DNA of 64,000 nt from Azoarcus sp. DD4 (lineage in GTDB: Bacteria; Pseudomonadota; Gammaproteobacteria; Burkholderiales; Rhodocyclaceae), in assembly GCF_006496635.1 (NCBI RefSeq), contig NZ_CP022958.1, forward strand, positions 2,480,001 to 2,544,000, in the 5' to 3' direction. The notes beneath the pieces are model-generated. The model saw only the letters and a program-made list of their open reading frames with translations, did no database searches and was not told the origin of the DNA. Positions 23,764 through 32,272 of the stretch are shown here, piece after piece. Numbering within the stretch: position 1 is the stretch's first letter; every line of letters begins with the position of its first letter. The translations under genes were made by a program, and so were the position numbers.

Positions 23764-26222
23764 TGCATTCCGCCACGGCCCCGTCCGGGGCAGACGGCGT
23801 GGTCGGTTTCGACCGCCACTCCGGCTCGCTCGTCGAACGGCTGCTGTTCAACAACAGACTGATCGTCATCGCCGTCTGCGCCTTGCTCACCGCGGTGCTC
23901 GGCTGGCAGGCGACCCGGCTGCAGTTCAACGCGAGCTACGAGAAGACCATCCCGGCGCATCACCCCTACGTCCTTGATTTCCAGAAGCACGCCGCGGATC
24001 TGAAGGGGCTGGGCAATGCGGTCCGGATTGCAGTCGAACACGTGGATGGTTCGATCTACGACCCGACTTATCTGGCCGAACTGCGCAAGATCAGCGACGA
24101 GCTCTTCCTCGTTCCCGGGGTCGAGCGTCAGCACATGAAATCGCTGTGGACGCCGAATACACGCTGGCTGGGCGTGACGGAGGAGGGGCTCGAAGGCGGG
24201 CCGGTGATCCCCGACGGATACGACGGTTCCGCGGCGAGCCTCGCGCAACTGCGCGCCAATGTGGCGCGCTCCGGCGAGATCGGCCAGATCGTGGCCAGCG
24301 ATGAGCGTTCCACCGTGATCCATGTGCCGTTGCTGGGCACGCTGCCCGACGGCCGTCCGTTCAACTACGCGGAGTTTGCCGAGCGCGTGGAACAGTTGCG
24401 GGGGACGCACGAGTCTGCGCAGATCAGGCTGCACATCACCGGCTTCGCCAAGGTCGTCGGCGACCTGATCGAGGGCCTGCGGCAGATCCTGGCCTTCTTC
24501 GCCGCAGCCATCGCGATCGCCACCGCCATCGTGTACTGGTACACCCGCTGCGTGCGCAGCACCTTGCTGGTGGTCGTCAGCTCCTTGATCGCGGTCGTCT
24601 GGCAGCTCGGCTTGCTGCCGGCGCTGGGCTTCGTACTCGATCCGTATTCGATCCTGGTGCCCTTCCTCGTTTTCGCCATTGGCATGAGCCACGGTGCGCA
24701 GAAGATGAACGGCATCATGCAGGACGTCGGCCGCGGCATGCACAAGTACGTCGCAGCGCGCTTCACCTTCCGTCGCCTGTTCCTCGCCGGCCTCACCGCC
24801 TTGCTGGCGGATGCGGTGGGCTTCGCGGTCCTGCTCGTCATCGACATCCAGGTGATCCGGGAGCTGGCGATCGCCGCCTCGATCGGCGTCGGCGTGCTGA
24901 TCTTCACCAACCTGATCCTGCTGCCCATCCTGTTGTCCTACACGGGGGTGTCGCGCTCTGCCGCCGAGCGGAGCCTGAGTGCCGAGCGAGCTGCGGAGTG
25001 CGGGCAGCGGCAGGCGTTGTGGCGCTTTCTGGATCGCTTCACCGCCCGCCCGTGGGCGACGGTTGCGATCGGCGCCGCGTTCGCGCTGGCGATCGGCGGC
25101 GGTATCGCCAGCCAGTGGCTAAAGATTGGCGACCTCGATCCCGGTGCGCCCGAGTTGCGTCCCGACAGCCGCTACAACCGCGACGTGGCTTTCATGAACG
25201 CGGCCTACGGAGCCAGCAGCGACGTGTTCGCCGTGATGGTGGAGACCCCGGATGGCGCCTGCACCGCCTACGACGCGCTGATGCGGCTGGAGGCGCTGGA
25301 GTGGTCGCTGCGTCAGCTGCCCGGCGTGGAGGCGACCAACAGCATGGCGCAGCTTTCCCGTCGTGTGGTCGTCGGCATGAGCGAGGGCAACCCAAAGTGG
25401 GACGATCTGGTCGCCAACCAGGAGATGCTCAACACCGCGGCGAGTTACGCGCCGCGCGGGCTCTACAACGATCGTTGCAGCCTGCTCACGCTCTACCTGT
25501 ATCTGGCCGATCACAAGGCCGACACGCTGTCGGCAGTGGCCCGTCATGTCGAAGCCTTCGCCGCAGAGAACGACAGCGAGGCGGCGCGTTTCGTCCTCGC
25601 CGCCGGTAGCGCCGGGATCGAGGCGGCGACCAACGCGGTGGTGCGGGATGCCTGGCGAACCATGCTGTTCCTGGTCTATGGCGCCGTGGTGTTGCTGTGT
25701 TTCATCACCTTCCGTTCGTGGCGCGCGGTGGTGGTGGCGGTGCTGCCGCTGATGCTGACCTCGGTACTGGCCGAGGCCTTGATGGTCGCGCTGGGCATGG
25801 GCGTGAAGGTGGCAACGCTGCCCGTGATCGCGCTCGGGGTCGGTATCGGCGTGGATTACGCGCTCTACATCCTCAGCGTCACGCTCGCGAGCCTGCGCGC
25901 TGGCAACAGCCTGTCGGACGCCTATTACCGGGCGCTGCTATTCACCGGCAAGGTGGTGATGCTGACCGGGGTGACCCTGGCCGTCGGCGTCTTTACCTGG
26001 GCGTGGTCGCCGATCAAGTTCCAGGCCGACATGGGCATCCTGCTCACCTTCATGTTCCTGTGGAACATGCTCGGCGCGCTGATCCTGATTCCGGCATTGG
26101 CCACCTTCCTGCTGCCGCAGACGCGGATATCGACGCAACAGCTTGGCGCTGCGAACGCGGCGCCGAAGACTTCGGCCGAACCCGCAAACCCGTCGTGTCG
26201 GGTCATGGCACAACGCATCTAG
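23760..26222 (+). CDS. MMPL/RND-superfamily transporter
   Basis: 820-aa inner-membrane protein with the MMPL layout: TM1 (about 32-50), a large periplasmic loop, five TMs including 'ILVPFLVFAIGMSHGAQKMN', a second loop, then five more TMs including 'VIALGVGIGVDYALYILSV', where the Asp corresponds to the proton-relay position. It is translationally coupled to the YCF48-like gene. Family members move lipids or other hydrophobic molecules; with DUF1302/DUF1329 it probably forms an envelope transport system for the substrate of this locus. Direction of transport cannot be read from sequence. Confidence 0.88.
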   Translation: MMHSATAPSGADGVVGFDRHSGSLVERLLFNNRLIVIAVCALLTAVLGWQATRLQFNASYEKTIPAHHPYVLDFQKHAADLKGLGNAVRIAVEHVDGSIYDPTYLAELRKISDELFLVPGVERQHMKSLWTPNTRWLGVTEEGLEGGPVIPDGYDGSAASLAQLRANVARSGEIGQIVASDERSTVIHVPLLGTLPDGRPFNYAEFAERVEQLRGTHESAQIRLHITGFAKVVGDLIEGLRQILAFFAAAIAIATAIVYWYTRCVRSTLLVVVSSLIAVVWQLGLLPALGFVLDPYSILVPFLVFAIGMSHGAQKMNGIMQDVGRGMHKYVAARFTFRRLFLAGLTALLADAVGFAVLLVIDIQVIRELAIAASIGVGVLIFTNLILLPILLSYTGVSRSAAERSLSAERAAECGQRQALWRFLDRFTARPWATVAIGAAFALAIGGGIASQWLKIGDLDPGAPELRPDSRYNRDVAFMNAAYGASSDVFAVMVETPDGACTAYDALMRLEALEWSLRQLPGVEATNSMAQLSRRVVVGMSEGNPKWDDLVANQEMLNTAASYAPRGLYNDRCSLLTLYLYLADHKADTLSAVARHVEAFAAENDSEAARFVLAAGSAGIEAATNAVVRDAWRTMLFLVYGAVVLLCFITFRSWRAVVVAVLPLMLTSVLAEALMVALGMGVKVATLPVIALGVGIGVDYALYILSVTLASLRAGNSLSDAYYRALLFTGKVVMLTGVTLAVGVFTWAWSPIKFQADMGILLTFMFLWNMLGALILIPALATFLLPQTRISTQQLGAANAAPKTSAEPANPSCRVMAQRI

Positions 26223-26232
26223 GAGAGACGCG

Positions 26233-27288
26233 ATGTACAAGCACATCCTGGTTCCGGTCGACGATTCGATCCTTTCGGTTCATACCGTCAGCCATGCGGT
26301 GGAATTCGCTCGCAGCGTCGGTGCCCGTCTGACCTTCTTTCACGCAGTGGCCGACTATGCGGGCTCCGGCGATGGCGCGCTGATGCACGTCATCGATCCG
26401 GCAGTGTTCAGGGCGCATATGGTGGGTCGTGCCCGGGCGGTGCTGCAAAAAGCCGAATTGGCGGCCCGTATCGGACAGGTGCCGTCGGCAGCCCGTCACC
26501 TGGTCAGCGACCGGCCGTATGAGGCCATCCTGCAAGCGGCGAAGACGCAGGGCTGCGACCTCGTCTTCATGGCTTCGCACGGCCGGCAGGGCTTGAGCCG
26601 TCTCATGATCGGCTCGCAGACGCTCAAGGTGCTGGCGGAAGCGAGCGTGCCGGTGCTGGTCGATACCAGCGAGAGCCGCGCGGCCCGGCCGGCGATGACC
26701 CGGGCCCTGGGCATCATCCAGGACGAGCATCGCACCCTGGGCGTCGTGCTGCATCAGTTGCAGGCGCTGCTGCAGGAGATGTCCCGCGGCGGCGCGGTGC
26801 CGGATTTCCCCCTGCTGCGCACCTTCCTGACCTATCTGCAGGAGTTTCCCCTGCGGCTGCACCATCCCAAGGAGGATGGCTACCTGTTCAGGCTGTTGAA
26901 GCAGCGCAGCGCGGAAGCGGAACCCTTGCTCGCGAAGCTCGAACGGCAGCACCAGGAAGAGTCGGATCGGGTCTCCCGTCTCGTGGCCGCGCTGGACGCC
27001 TGGGAGGCGGGCCCGGCGACCGGTGTGGCGCGCTTTGCGAACGAGAGCCGCGACTACCTCGAATTCGTATGGAACCACCTCGCGCTCGAAGAGCGGGAGG
27101 TCCTGCCGCTTGCAATGGCCGCGCTCGAGGAGCGCGACTGGGAGGAGGTCGCCGACGCGTTCGGCGAGAACGGTGACCCGCGATTCGACCCGACACGGGA
27201 CGAGCACTTCCGCGAAGGAATCTGGCGGCTGCTCTCCGGCCTGCCTGAAACCGGAAACGAGAGCGTACACAGCTTATCCGCCGCTTGA
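26233..27288 (+). CDS. Universal stress protein - hemerythrin (HHE) domain fusion
   Basis: 351-aa cytoplasmic fusion. Residues 1-145 are a UspA fold ('HILVPVDDS' start, 'VFMASHGRQGLSRLMIGSQTLKVLAEASVPVLV' with the G-x2-G-x9-G(S/T)-like nucleotide-binding segment). Residues about 155-320 are an HHE helical bundle with a diiron ligand pattern: DEHR, LHHPKED, RQHQEE and NHLALEE. AGGAGAGACGCG precedes the ATG at 26233; the frame open from 26143 is inside the transporter gene. It could sense or store O2, NO or iron beside an O2-dependent ring-cleavage enzyme and an oxygen-independent hydroxylase. Confidence 0.9.
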   Translation: MYKHILVPVDDSILSVHTVSHAVEFARSVGARLTFFHAVADYAGSGDGALMHVIDPAVFRAHMVGRARAVLQKAELAARIGQVPSAARHLVSDRPYEAILQAAKTQGCDLVFMASHGRQGLSRLMIGSQTLKVLAEASVPVLVDTSESRAARPAMTRALGIIQDEHRTLGVVLHQLQALLQEMSRGGAVPDFPLLRTFLTYLQEFPLRLHHPKEDGYLFRLLKQRSAEAEPLLAKLERQHQEESDRVSRLVAALDAWEAGPATGVARFANESRDYLEFVWNHLALEEREVLPLAMAALEERDWEEVADAFGENGDPRFDPTRDEHFREGIWRLLSGLPETGNESVHSLSAA

Positions 27289-27316
27289 ACGGCGAATTGA
27301 CCAGGAGGAGAAAACG

Positions 27317-28252
27317 ATGTCGGTGATTCACGTCGAGGACATGGCCTATGTCCGCTACCAGGCCCCCGATCTGGACAAGATGGAGGCGTTCCTGACGGAT
27401 TTCGGCCTGCAAAGGGTGAAGCGCAACGACCACGCCCTGTACATGCGGGCCTGCGGAACGGCGCCGGTGGTGCATATCACCGAGAAGGGCGAATCCGCCA
27501 ATCTGGGTATCGGCCTGCGGGCGAGGTCCGAGGCCGACCTGTTCCGGCTGGCGGAGCACACCGGCCTGCCGGTGGAGAGCAACACGGAGCCTGGGGGTGG
27601 CAAGCTGGTGCGCCTGCAGGATCCGGATGGCCTGCGGGTAGACGTGCTCCATGGGCAGTCGCCGGTTGAGCCGGTGGCGGTTCGCGACCCGATCGAAGTC
27701 AATCCGGCTGTCGCCCGCCGACGCTTCGGCAAAGTCGTCCGCGTTCCGCGCGGGCCGTCCCACGTCATGCGTTGCGGCCACGTCGCCCTGCTGGTGGCGG
27801 ATTTCCGCAAGAGCCTGGCGTTCTATGGCGATCTGCTCGGCCTGCGGCCTTCGGATACCTACTACGCCGGCAGTCCGGAAAACACCATAGCCGCCTTCAT
27901 GCACTGCAGCCTTGGGGAGACTTACACCGACCATCACACCCTGGCGCTGATCACCGCGAGTGACGGCGTCGGCCGTTTCGATCATTCCGCGTTCGAGGTC
28001 CTCGACCTGGACGACCTGATGCGCGGTAACGAGCATCTGGCGGGTAAGGGCCATGCCCACTCCTGGGGTATCGGCCGCCATGTCCAGGGCAGCCAGTTGT
28101 TCGACTACTGGCGGGACCCCTTCGGCCACAAGATCGAACACTGGACCGACGGCGATCTGGTGAACGACGCCACGCCGGTCGGCAACGCGGCCATCAGCGG
28201 TGACGAACTGTCGCAATGGGCGCCCGCGCTGCAGCCGGAATTCTTCAAATAA
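27317..28252 (+). CDS. Type I extradiol ring-cleavage dioxygenase (VOC superfamily)
   Basis: 311-aa two-domain vicinal-oxygen-chelate enzyme that would cleave a catecholic or trihydroxylated ring next to a hydroxyl pair. Metal ligands in the C-terminal domain are His155 (CGHVALL), His207 (YTDHHTLAL) and Glu274 (HKIEHWTDGD); His223 and His246 are possible catalytic/second-shell residues. The N-terminal domain lacks the metal triad, as usual. GGAGGAG precedes the ATG at 27317. Between the hemerythrin fusion and an FAH hydrolase, it probably supplies the hydrolase substrate. The exact substrate is unknown. Confidence 0.9.
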   Translation: MSVIHVEDMAYVRYQAPDLDKMEAFLTDFGLQRVKRNDHALYMRACGTAPVVHITEKGESANLGIGLRARSEADLFRLAEHTGLPVESNTEPGGGKLVRLQDPDGLRVDVLHGQSPVEPVAVRDPIEVNPAVARRRFGKVVRVPRGPSHVMRCGHVALLVADFRKSLAFYGDLLGLRPSDTYYAGSPENTIAAFMHCSLGETYTDHHTLALITASDGVGRFDHSAFEVLDLDDLMRGNEHLAGKGHAHSWGIGRHVQGSQLFDYWRDPFGHKIEHWTDGDLVNDATPVGNAAISGDELSQWAPALQPEFFK

Positions 28253-28301
28253 CGACCGACCGCGTCCCGGTTCGATTCGTCCGCTCTCCTTAGAGGTACT
28301 C

Positions 28302-29168
28302 ATGAAACTCGCTCGATACACCTATAACGGCAACACCTCCATCGGTATCGTCGTTGGCGACCGCATCCACGACATTCCGGCGGCCTTGCCGCAATTGCCG
28401 CACAGCATCAAGGCGCTGCTCGCCGGTGGTCCCGCCATGCTGGATCAGATCCGGGTCACGCTGCCCGGCGGGCGCGGCGGCATTCCGCTGGCCGAGGTCA
28501 GGCTGGAGGCGCCGATTCCCGACCCCGACAAGTTCCTCGCCATCGGCATGAACTATCACGATCACGCCGATGAGGCGCGGCGCGCCGGCATTCCCATCCC
28601 GAGTACTCAACTCTGGTTCAACAAACAGGTGAGTTGCATCAACGGTCCCTACGACCCGGTGGTGCAGCCGCGGGTGTCGGAGCGCCTGGACTACGAGGCC
28701 GAACTCGGTGTGGTGATCGGCAAGCGCTGCCGTTACGTGAGCGAGGCCGATGCGCGCAGCGTGGTCGCCGGCTACTTCGTCTGCAACGACGTGACGGCGC
28801 GCGACTGGCAGCAGGCCAGCCCGACCTTTACCCTGGGCAAATCCTTCGACACCCATGGTCCGATCGGGCCGTGGATCGTCACCGACGACGAAATCGAGGA
28901 TCCTCACGCACTGGAAATGCGCCTCTCGGTGAATGGCGAACCGCGTCAGAAGGCGATCACTGGGGGGATGATCTACAACATCTGGCAGCAGATCCATCAC
29001 CTGTCGCAGGTGATGACGCTGGAGCCGGGCGACCTGATCGCCACCGGAACGTGCGCGAACGTCGGCATCGCGCTCGGCAAGTTCCTGCGCCCGGGGGATG
29101 TGGTGCGTGTCGAGATCGACAGGCTCGGCCACATCGAGAACCCGATCGTCGCCGATATCCCGGCCTGA
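28302..29168 (+). CDS. Fumarylacetoacetate hydrolase (FAH) family protein
   Basis: 288-aa FAH-fold enzyme, metal-dependent, acting on acylpyruvate-type products of ring cleavage by C-C hydrolysis (or, in some relatives, hydration/decarboxylation). The C-terminal catalytic domain is complete: 'LAIGMNYHDHADE' (His-His), 'DYEAELGVVIG' (Glu-x-Glu metal ligands), 'VCNDVTARDWQ' (Asp ligand), 'KSFDTHGPIGPWIV' and 'GDLIATGT..NVG'. The N-terminal about 60 residues form the small lead domain. TAGAGG precedes the ATG. Placed after the dioxygenase, it is the natural second catabolic step. Confidence 0.92.
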   Translation: MKLARYTYNGNTSIGIVVGDRIHDIPAALPQLPHSIKALLAGGPAMLDQIRVTLPGGRGGIPLAEVRLEAPIPDPDKFLAIGMNYHDHADEARRAGIPIPSTQLWFNKQVSCINGPYDPVVQPRVSERLDYEAELGVVIGKRCRYVSEADARSVVAGYFVCNDVTARDWQQASPTFTLGKSFDTHGPIGPWIVTDDEIEDPHALEMRLSVNGEPRQKAITGGMIYNIWQQIHHLSQVMTLEPGDLIATGTCANVGIALGKFLRPGDVVRVEIDRLGHIENPIVADIPA

Positions 29169-29190
29169 TCCGACGCGACAGGCCGCATCA

Positions 29191-29216
29191 ACGTGCCGCA
29201 TCCGCATGCGGCACGT
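29191..29216 (+). repeat. Perfect 11-bp hairpin between the FAH gene and the molybdoenzyme genes
   Basis: ACGTGCCGCAT, loop CCGC, ATGCGGCACGT. There is no T-tract, and genes continue on the same strand. It may stabilise or process the mRNA, or give partial termination, so setting molybdoenzyme expression apart from the upstream genes. Confidence 0.6.
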
Positions 29217-29239
29217 GAAGACAACACGGAGACAAGACT

Positions 29240-29290
29240 ATGTACTGCTGGAAGGATTCGCCTTTCCGGCGCGGAAGGGCCGGGCGATGA
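29240..29290 (+). CDS. Possible 16-residue leader peptide overlapping the molybdoenzyme start
   Basis: ATG at 29240 follows GGAGACAAGACT, a better ribosome site than that of the next gene. It encodes MYCWKDSPFRRGRAGR and stops at TGA 29288-29290, overlapping the large-subunit ATG (ATGA). Translational coupling would explain the weak ribosome site of the large-subunit gene. There is no independent evidence that the peptide is made. Confidence 0.4.
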   Translation: MYCWKDSPFRRGRAGR

Positions 29291-32262
29291 AGCCGCTCAT
29301 CTTCCGCACCATCCTGCTGGCGCTGACGCCCATGCTCAATCGCGCGGCGGGCAAGAGCGCTGAATTCCGCGCCTTCATGCGCCGCCACGATTGCACCGTG
29401 CAGATCCGCCTGAAGGATGGCTCGATCGCGCGGCACTACCGTTTCGAAAACGGGCGGGTGAAATCCGGTGCCGGGCGGATTCCGCAGCCGCAGGTCGACA
29501 TGGTGTTCAAGGATCTGGATACCGCGCTCACCTTCATGCGGCCCAGTCCGGACATGGGCGATGTGGTCCACGCGGCGAAGAATTTCAAGGTCATGGTGAT
29601 GGGGCCGGACCCGCTGTGCGTGTGGTTCATGCAACTGATGAACCGGTCGCAGAGCTGCGCGCTGCAGATGGGCACGCCCCAGCCGGACGGCAGCGTCCGT
29701 CATACGATGCTGACCAACGGCGGGCCGCTGTTCGTGCATGTGAAGAACGGCCGCATCCTGCGGCTGACGCCGATCGACTTCGCCGCCGATGACGCCGGCA
29801 GCTGGAGCATCGAGGCGCGCGGCAAGCGCTTCACCCCGCGCAGACAGGCTACGGTGGCGCCGCACGCGCTGGCGATGAAGTCGGCGGTGTACTCGGACAA
29901 GCGCATCCTGCAGCCGATGAAGCGGGTCGACTTCGACCCCAACGGCGAACGCAATCCGCACAACCGCGGCAAGAGCGGTTACGTACCGATCAGCTGGGAC
30001 GAGGCCCTGGACATCGTCGCCGGCGAGATCCAGCGCCAGAAGCGCGAGTACGGTCCCGGTTCGCTGGCCATCCTGCATGGCTCTCATCACCAGTGGGGCA
30101 ACGTCGGCTACTACCTCTCCGCGTTGCTGCGCTTCGGCAACCTGATCGGCTTCACCCGCGTGGCCGCCAACCCGGATAGCTGGGAGGGCTGGTATTGGGG
30201 CGCGATGCACCATTGGGGGCACAGCCAGCGGGTGGGCATCGGCGCCAACTACGGCACGGTGGAGGACTGCCTGAAGGAGGCCGAGCAGATCGTCTTCTGG
30301 TCCAGCGATCCCGAAAGCACCAACGGCGCCTACATGGGGTTCGAAGGGACCCAGCGACGCCTGTGGGCGAAAGAGCTGGGCATCGAGTTCGTCCACATCG
30401 ACCCGCACTTCAACCCGACGGCGCAACTGCTCGGCGGCCGCTGGATTCCGGTCAAGCCGACCACCGACGCGGCGCTCGCCCAGGCGATCATGCACGTCTG
30501 GGTGGTCGAGGATCTGTACGACAAGGAATACGTCGCCACGCGCACGACCGGGTTCGACACGTGGCGCGACTATCTGCTGGGCAAAGAAGATGGCGTCGCC
30601 AGGACGCCGGAATGGCAGGCTGCCGAAACCGGTGTGCCGGCGCATGTGGTGCGCGCCCTGGCGCGCCAGTGGGCGCGGAAGAAGACCTATCTCGCTGCCG
30701 GGGTGCAAGGTTCGGGTTTCGGTGGCGCGGGGCGCAGCGCCACGGGCGCCCAGTGGGCGCGCTGCATGGTCATGCTGATGGCGATGCAGGGGCTCGGAAA
30801 GCCGGGCGTCAACATGGGCAATCTGCAGGCCGGTACGCCGGTCGACCACGAGTTCTATTTCCCCGGATATGCCGATGGCGGCATCTCCGGCGAACTGCAG
30901 TGGAACGGCAATGCGGTGAACAACTACCAGAAGATGCCGCACGTCATTACGGCGAATCCGGTCCGCCAACTGGTGCCCAAGCAGCAGCTGCCGGAAGCCA
31001 TCCTGGAAGGCAAGGCGACGGGCTACCTGTGGGACGGCATCGCCACGGAATTGCAGTTTGCGCCTTTCCACTATCCCATGCCCGGGTACTCGCCGATCCG
31101 GATGCTCTACAAGTACGGTGGGTCCTGGTTCAGCACGCTGACCCAATCGCAGCGCATGGAAGCAGCCTATCGGCATGAATCCATCGACTTCGTGGTCAAT
31201 CAGTCGATCTGGATGGAGGGTGAGGCGCAGTTTGCCGACCTCATCCTGCCCGCGTGCACCCAGTTCGAGCGCTACGACATCGGTGAGTGGGCATCTGGCG
31301 GTGGCTACCTGCAGCATGGATTCAACGGTCTCAACCACCGCGTGATCGCACTCCAGCACAAGTGCATCGAGCCGCTTGGCGAATCGAAATCGGACTACGA
31401 GATCTTCAGCCTGATCCTGCAGCGGCTCGGTCTCGGCGCGATGTTCACCGAAGGTTGCAGCGAACTCGACTGGTGCAAGCGGGTTTTCGATTCCAGCGAC
31501 GTCGCCCGTCATGTTTCGTGGAAGGCGTTCTGCAAGAAGGGCTACTTCGTCGTCCCGCCCGAGAAGCCGGGGCTGGAACCACCGGTCAATTTCCGCTGGT
31601 TCGCCGAGGACCGGCACAAGGACATTGCCGAGCCGCAACCCTTGCCGTCCCAGTGGGCGGGCGAATTCGGAAAAGGCTTGCAGACCCCGTCGGGCAAGAT
31701 CGAATTCCTGCCCGAGACCCTGAAGCGGTCGGATCCCGACAACCCCGAACGTCCGGTGCTGAACCGCTATCTTCCGTCCTGGGAGGGCCCGCACAGCACG
31801 GGCCTGGTTGAGCGCTACCCGTTGCAGCTGCTGGCGACCCATTCGCGCTACAGCTTTCACACCAACGTCGATGGCAAGAACAGCTTCACCAACGACATCG
31901 CGGACCACCGCCTGTGCGTCGACGGGCACTACTACTGGCTGCTGCGACTGAATGTGGCGGACGCGGCGGCACGCGGCATCCGCCACGGCGAACTGGTGAA
32001 GGTGTTCAACGACCGCGGCGCGGTGATCTGTGCCGCGGATGTGTCGCCGCTGCTGGCGCCTGGTGTGGTGAAGTCCTTCGAGGCCAGCGCCGAGTACCAG
32101 CCGATCGAGATCGGCGGCGAGCGGGTCGATATCGGTGGATGCCTGAATCTGCTCACGCCCTCGCGTTCGCAGTCGAAGGGAACCAGCAGCATGGCGCCCA
32201 ATTCGTGCCTGGTTCAGGTCGAGAAATGGCCGCACCGTCCGACAACCGCACGAGCGGCCTGA
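29287..32262 (+). CDS. SCP2 domain - molybdopterin hydroxylase large subunit (pyrogallol transhydroxylase / resorcinol hydroxylase-like)
   Basis: 991-aa DMSO-reductase-family molybdoenzyme subunit. Residues about 1-122 look like an SCP2 sterol-carrier domain ('VQIRLKDGSIARHYRFENGRV', 'VDMVFKDLDTALTFM', 'KVMVMGPDPLCVWFMQLM'). The rest matches the large subunit of pyrogallol-phloroglucinol transhydroxylase and resorcinol hydroxylase: no N-terminal Fe-S cysteine motif, with His267, Asp297 and Ser298 (SHHQWG, NPDSWEG) at a constant offset of 123 from His144, Asp174 and Mo-ligand Ser175 of AthL as I recall that structure. It would hydroxylate a polyphenolic ring without O2. The start at 29287 is chosen because it overlaps the leader frame. 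Confidence 0.85.
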   Translation: MKPLIFRTILLALTPMLNRAAGKSAEFRAFMRRHDCTVQIRLKDGSIARHYRFENGRVKSGAGRIPQPQVDMVFKDLDTALTFMRPSPDMGDVVHAAKNFKVMVMGPDPLCVWFMQLMNRSQSCALQMGTPQPDGSVRHTMLTNGGPLFVHVKNGRILRLTPIDFAADDAGSWSIEARGKRFTPRRQATVAPHALAMKSAVYSDKRILQPMKRVDFDPNGERNPHNRGKSGYVPISWDEALDIVAGEIQRQKREYGPGSLAILHGSHHQWGNVGYYLSALLRFGNLIGFTRVAANPDSWEGWYWGAMHHWGHSQRVGIGANYGTVEDCLKEAEQIVFWSSDPESTNGAYMGFEGTQRRLWAKELGIEFVHIDPHFNPTAQLLGGRWIPVKPTTDAALAQAIMHVWVVEDLYDKEYVATRTTGFDTWRDYLLGKEDGVARTPEWQAAETGVPAHVVRALARQWARKKTYLAAGVQGSGFGGAGRSATGAQWARCMVMLMAMQGLGKPGVNMGNLQAGTPVDHEFYFPGYADGGISGELQWNGNAVNNYQKMPHVITANPVRQLVPKQQLPEAILEGKATGYLWDGIATELQFAPFHYPMPGYSPIRMLYKYGGSWFSTLTQSQRMEAAYRHESIDFVVNQSIWMEGEAQFADLILPACTQFERYDIGEWASGGGYLQHGFNGLNHRVIALQHKCIEPLGESKSDYEIFSLILQRLGLGAMFTEGCSELDWCKRVFDSSDVARHVSWKAFCKKGYFVVPPEKPGLEPPVNFRWFAEDRHKDIAEPQPLPSQWAGEFGKGLQTPSGKIEFLPETLKRSDPDNPERPVLNRYLPSWEGPHSTGLVERYPLQLLATHSRYSFHTNVDGKNSFTNDIADHRLCVDGHYYWLLRLNVADAAARGIRHGELVKVFNDRGAVICAADVSPLLAPGVVKSFEASAEYQPIEIGGERVDIGGCLNLLTPSRSQSKGTSSMAPNSCLVQVEKWPHRPTTARAA

Positions 32263-32272
32263 GGAGTCTGTG

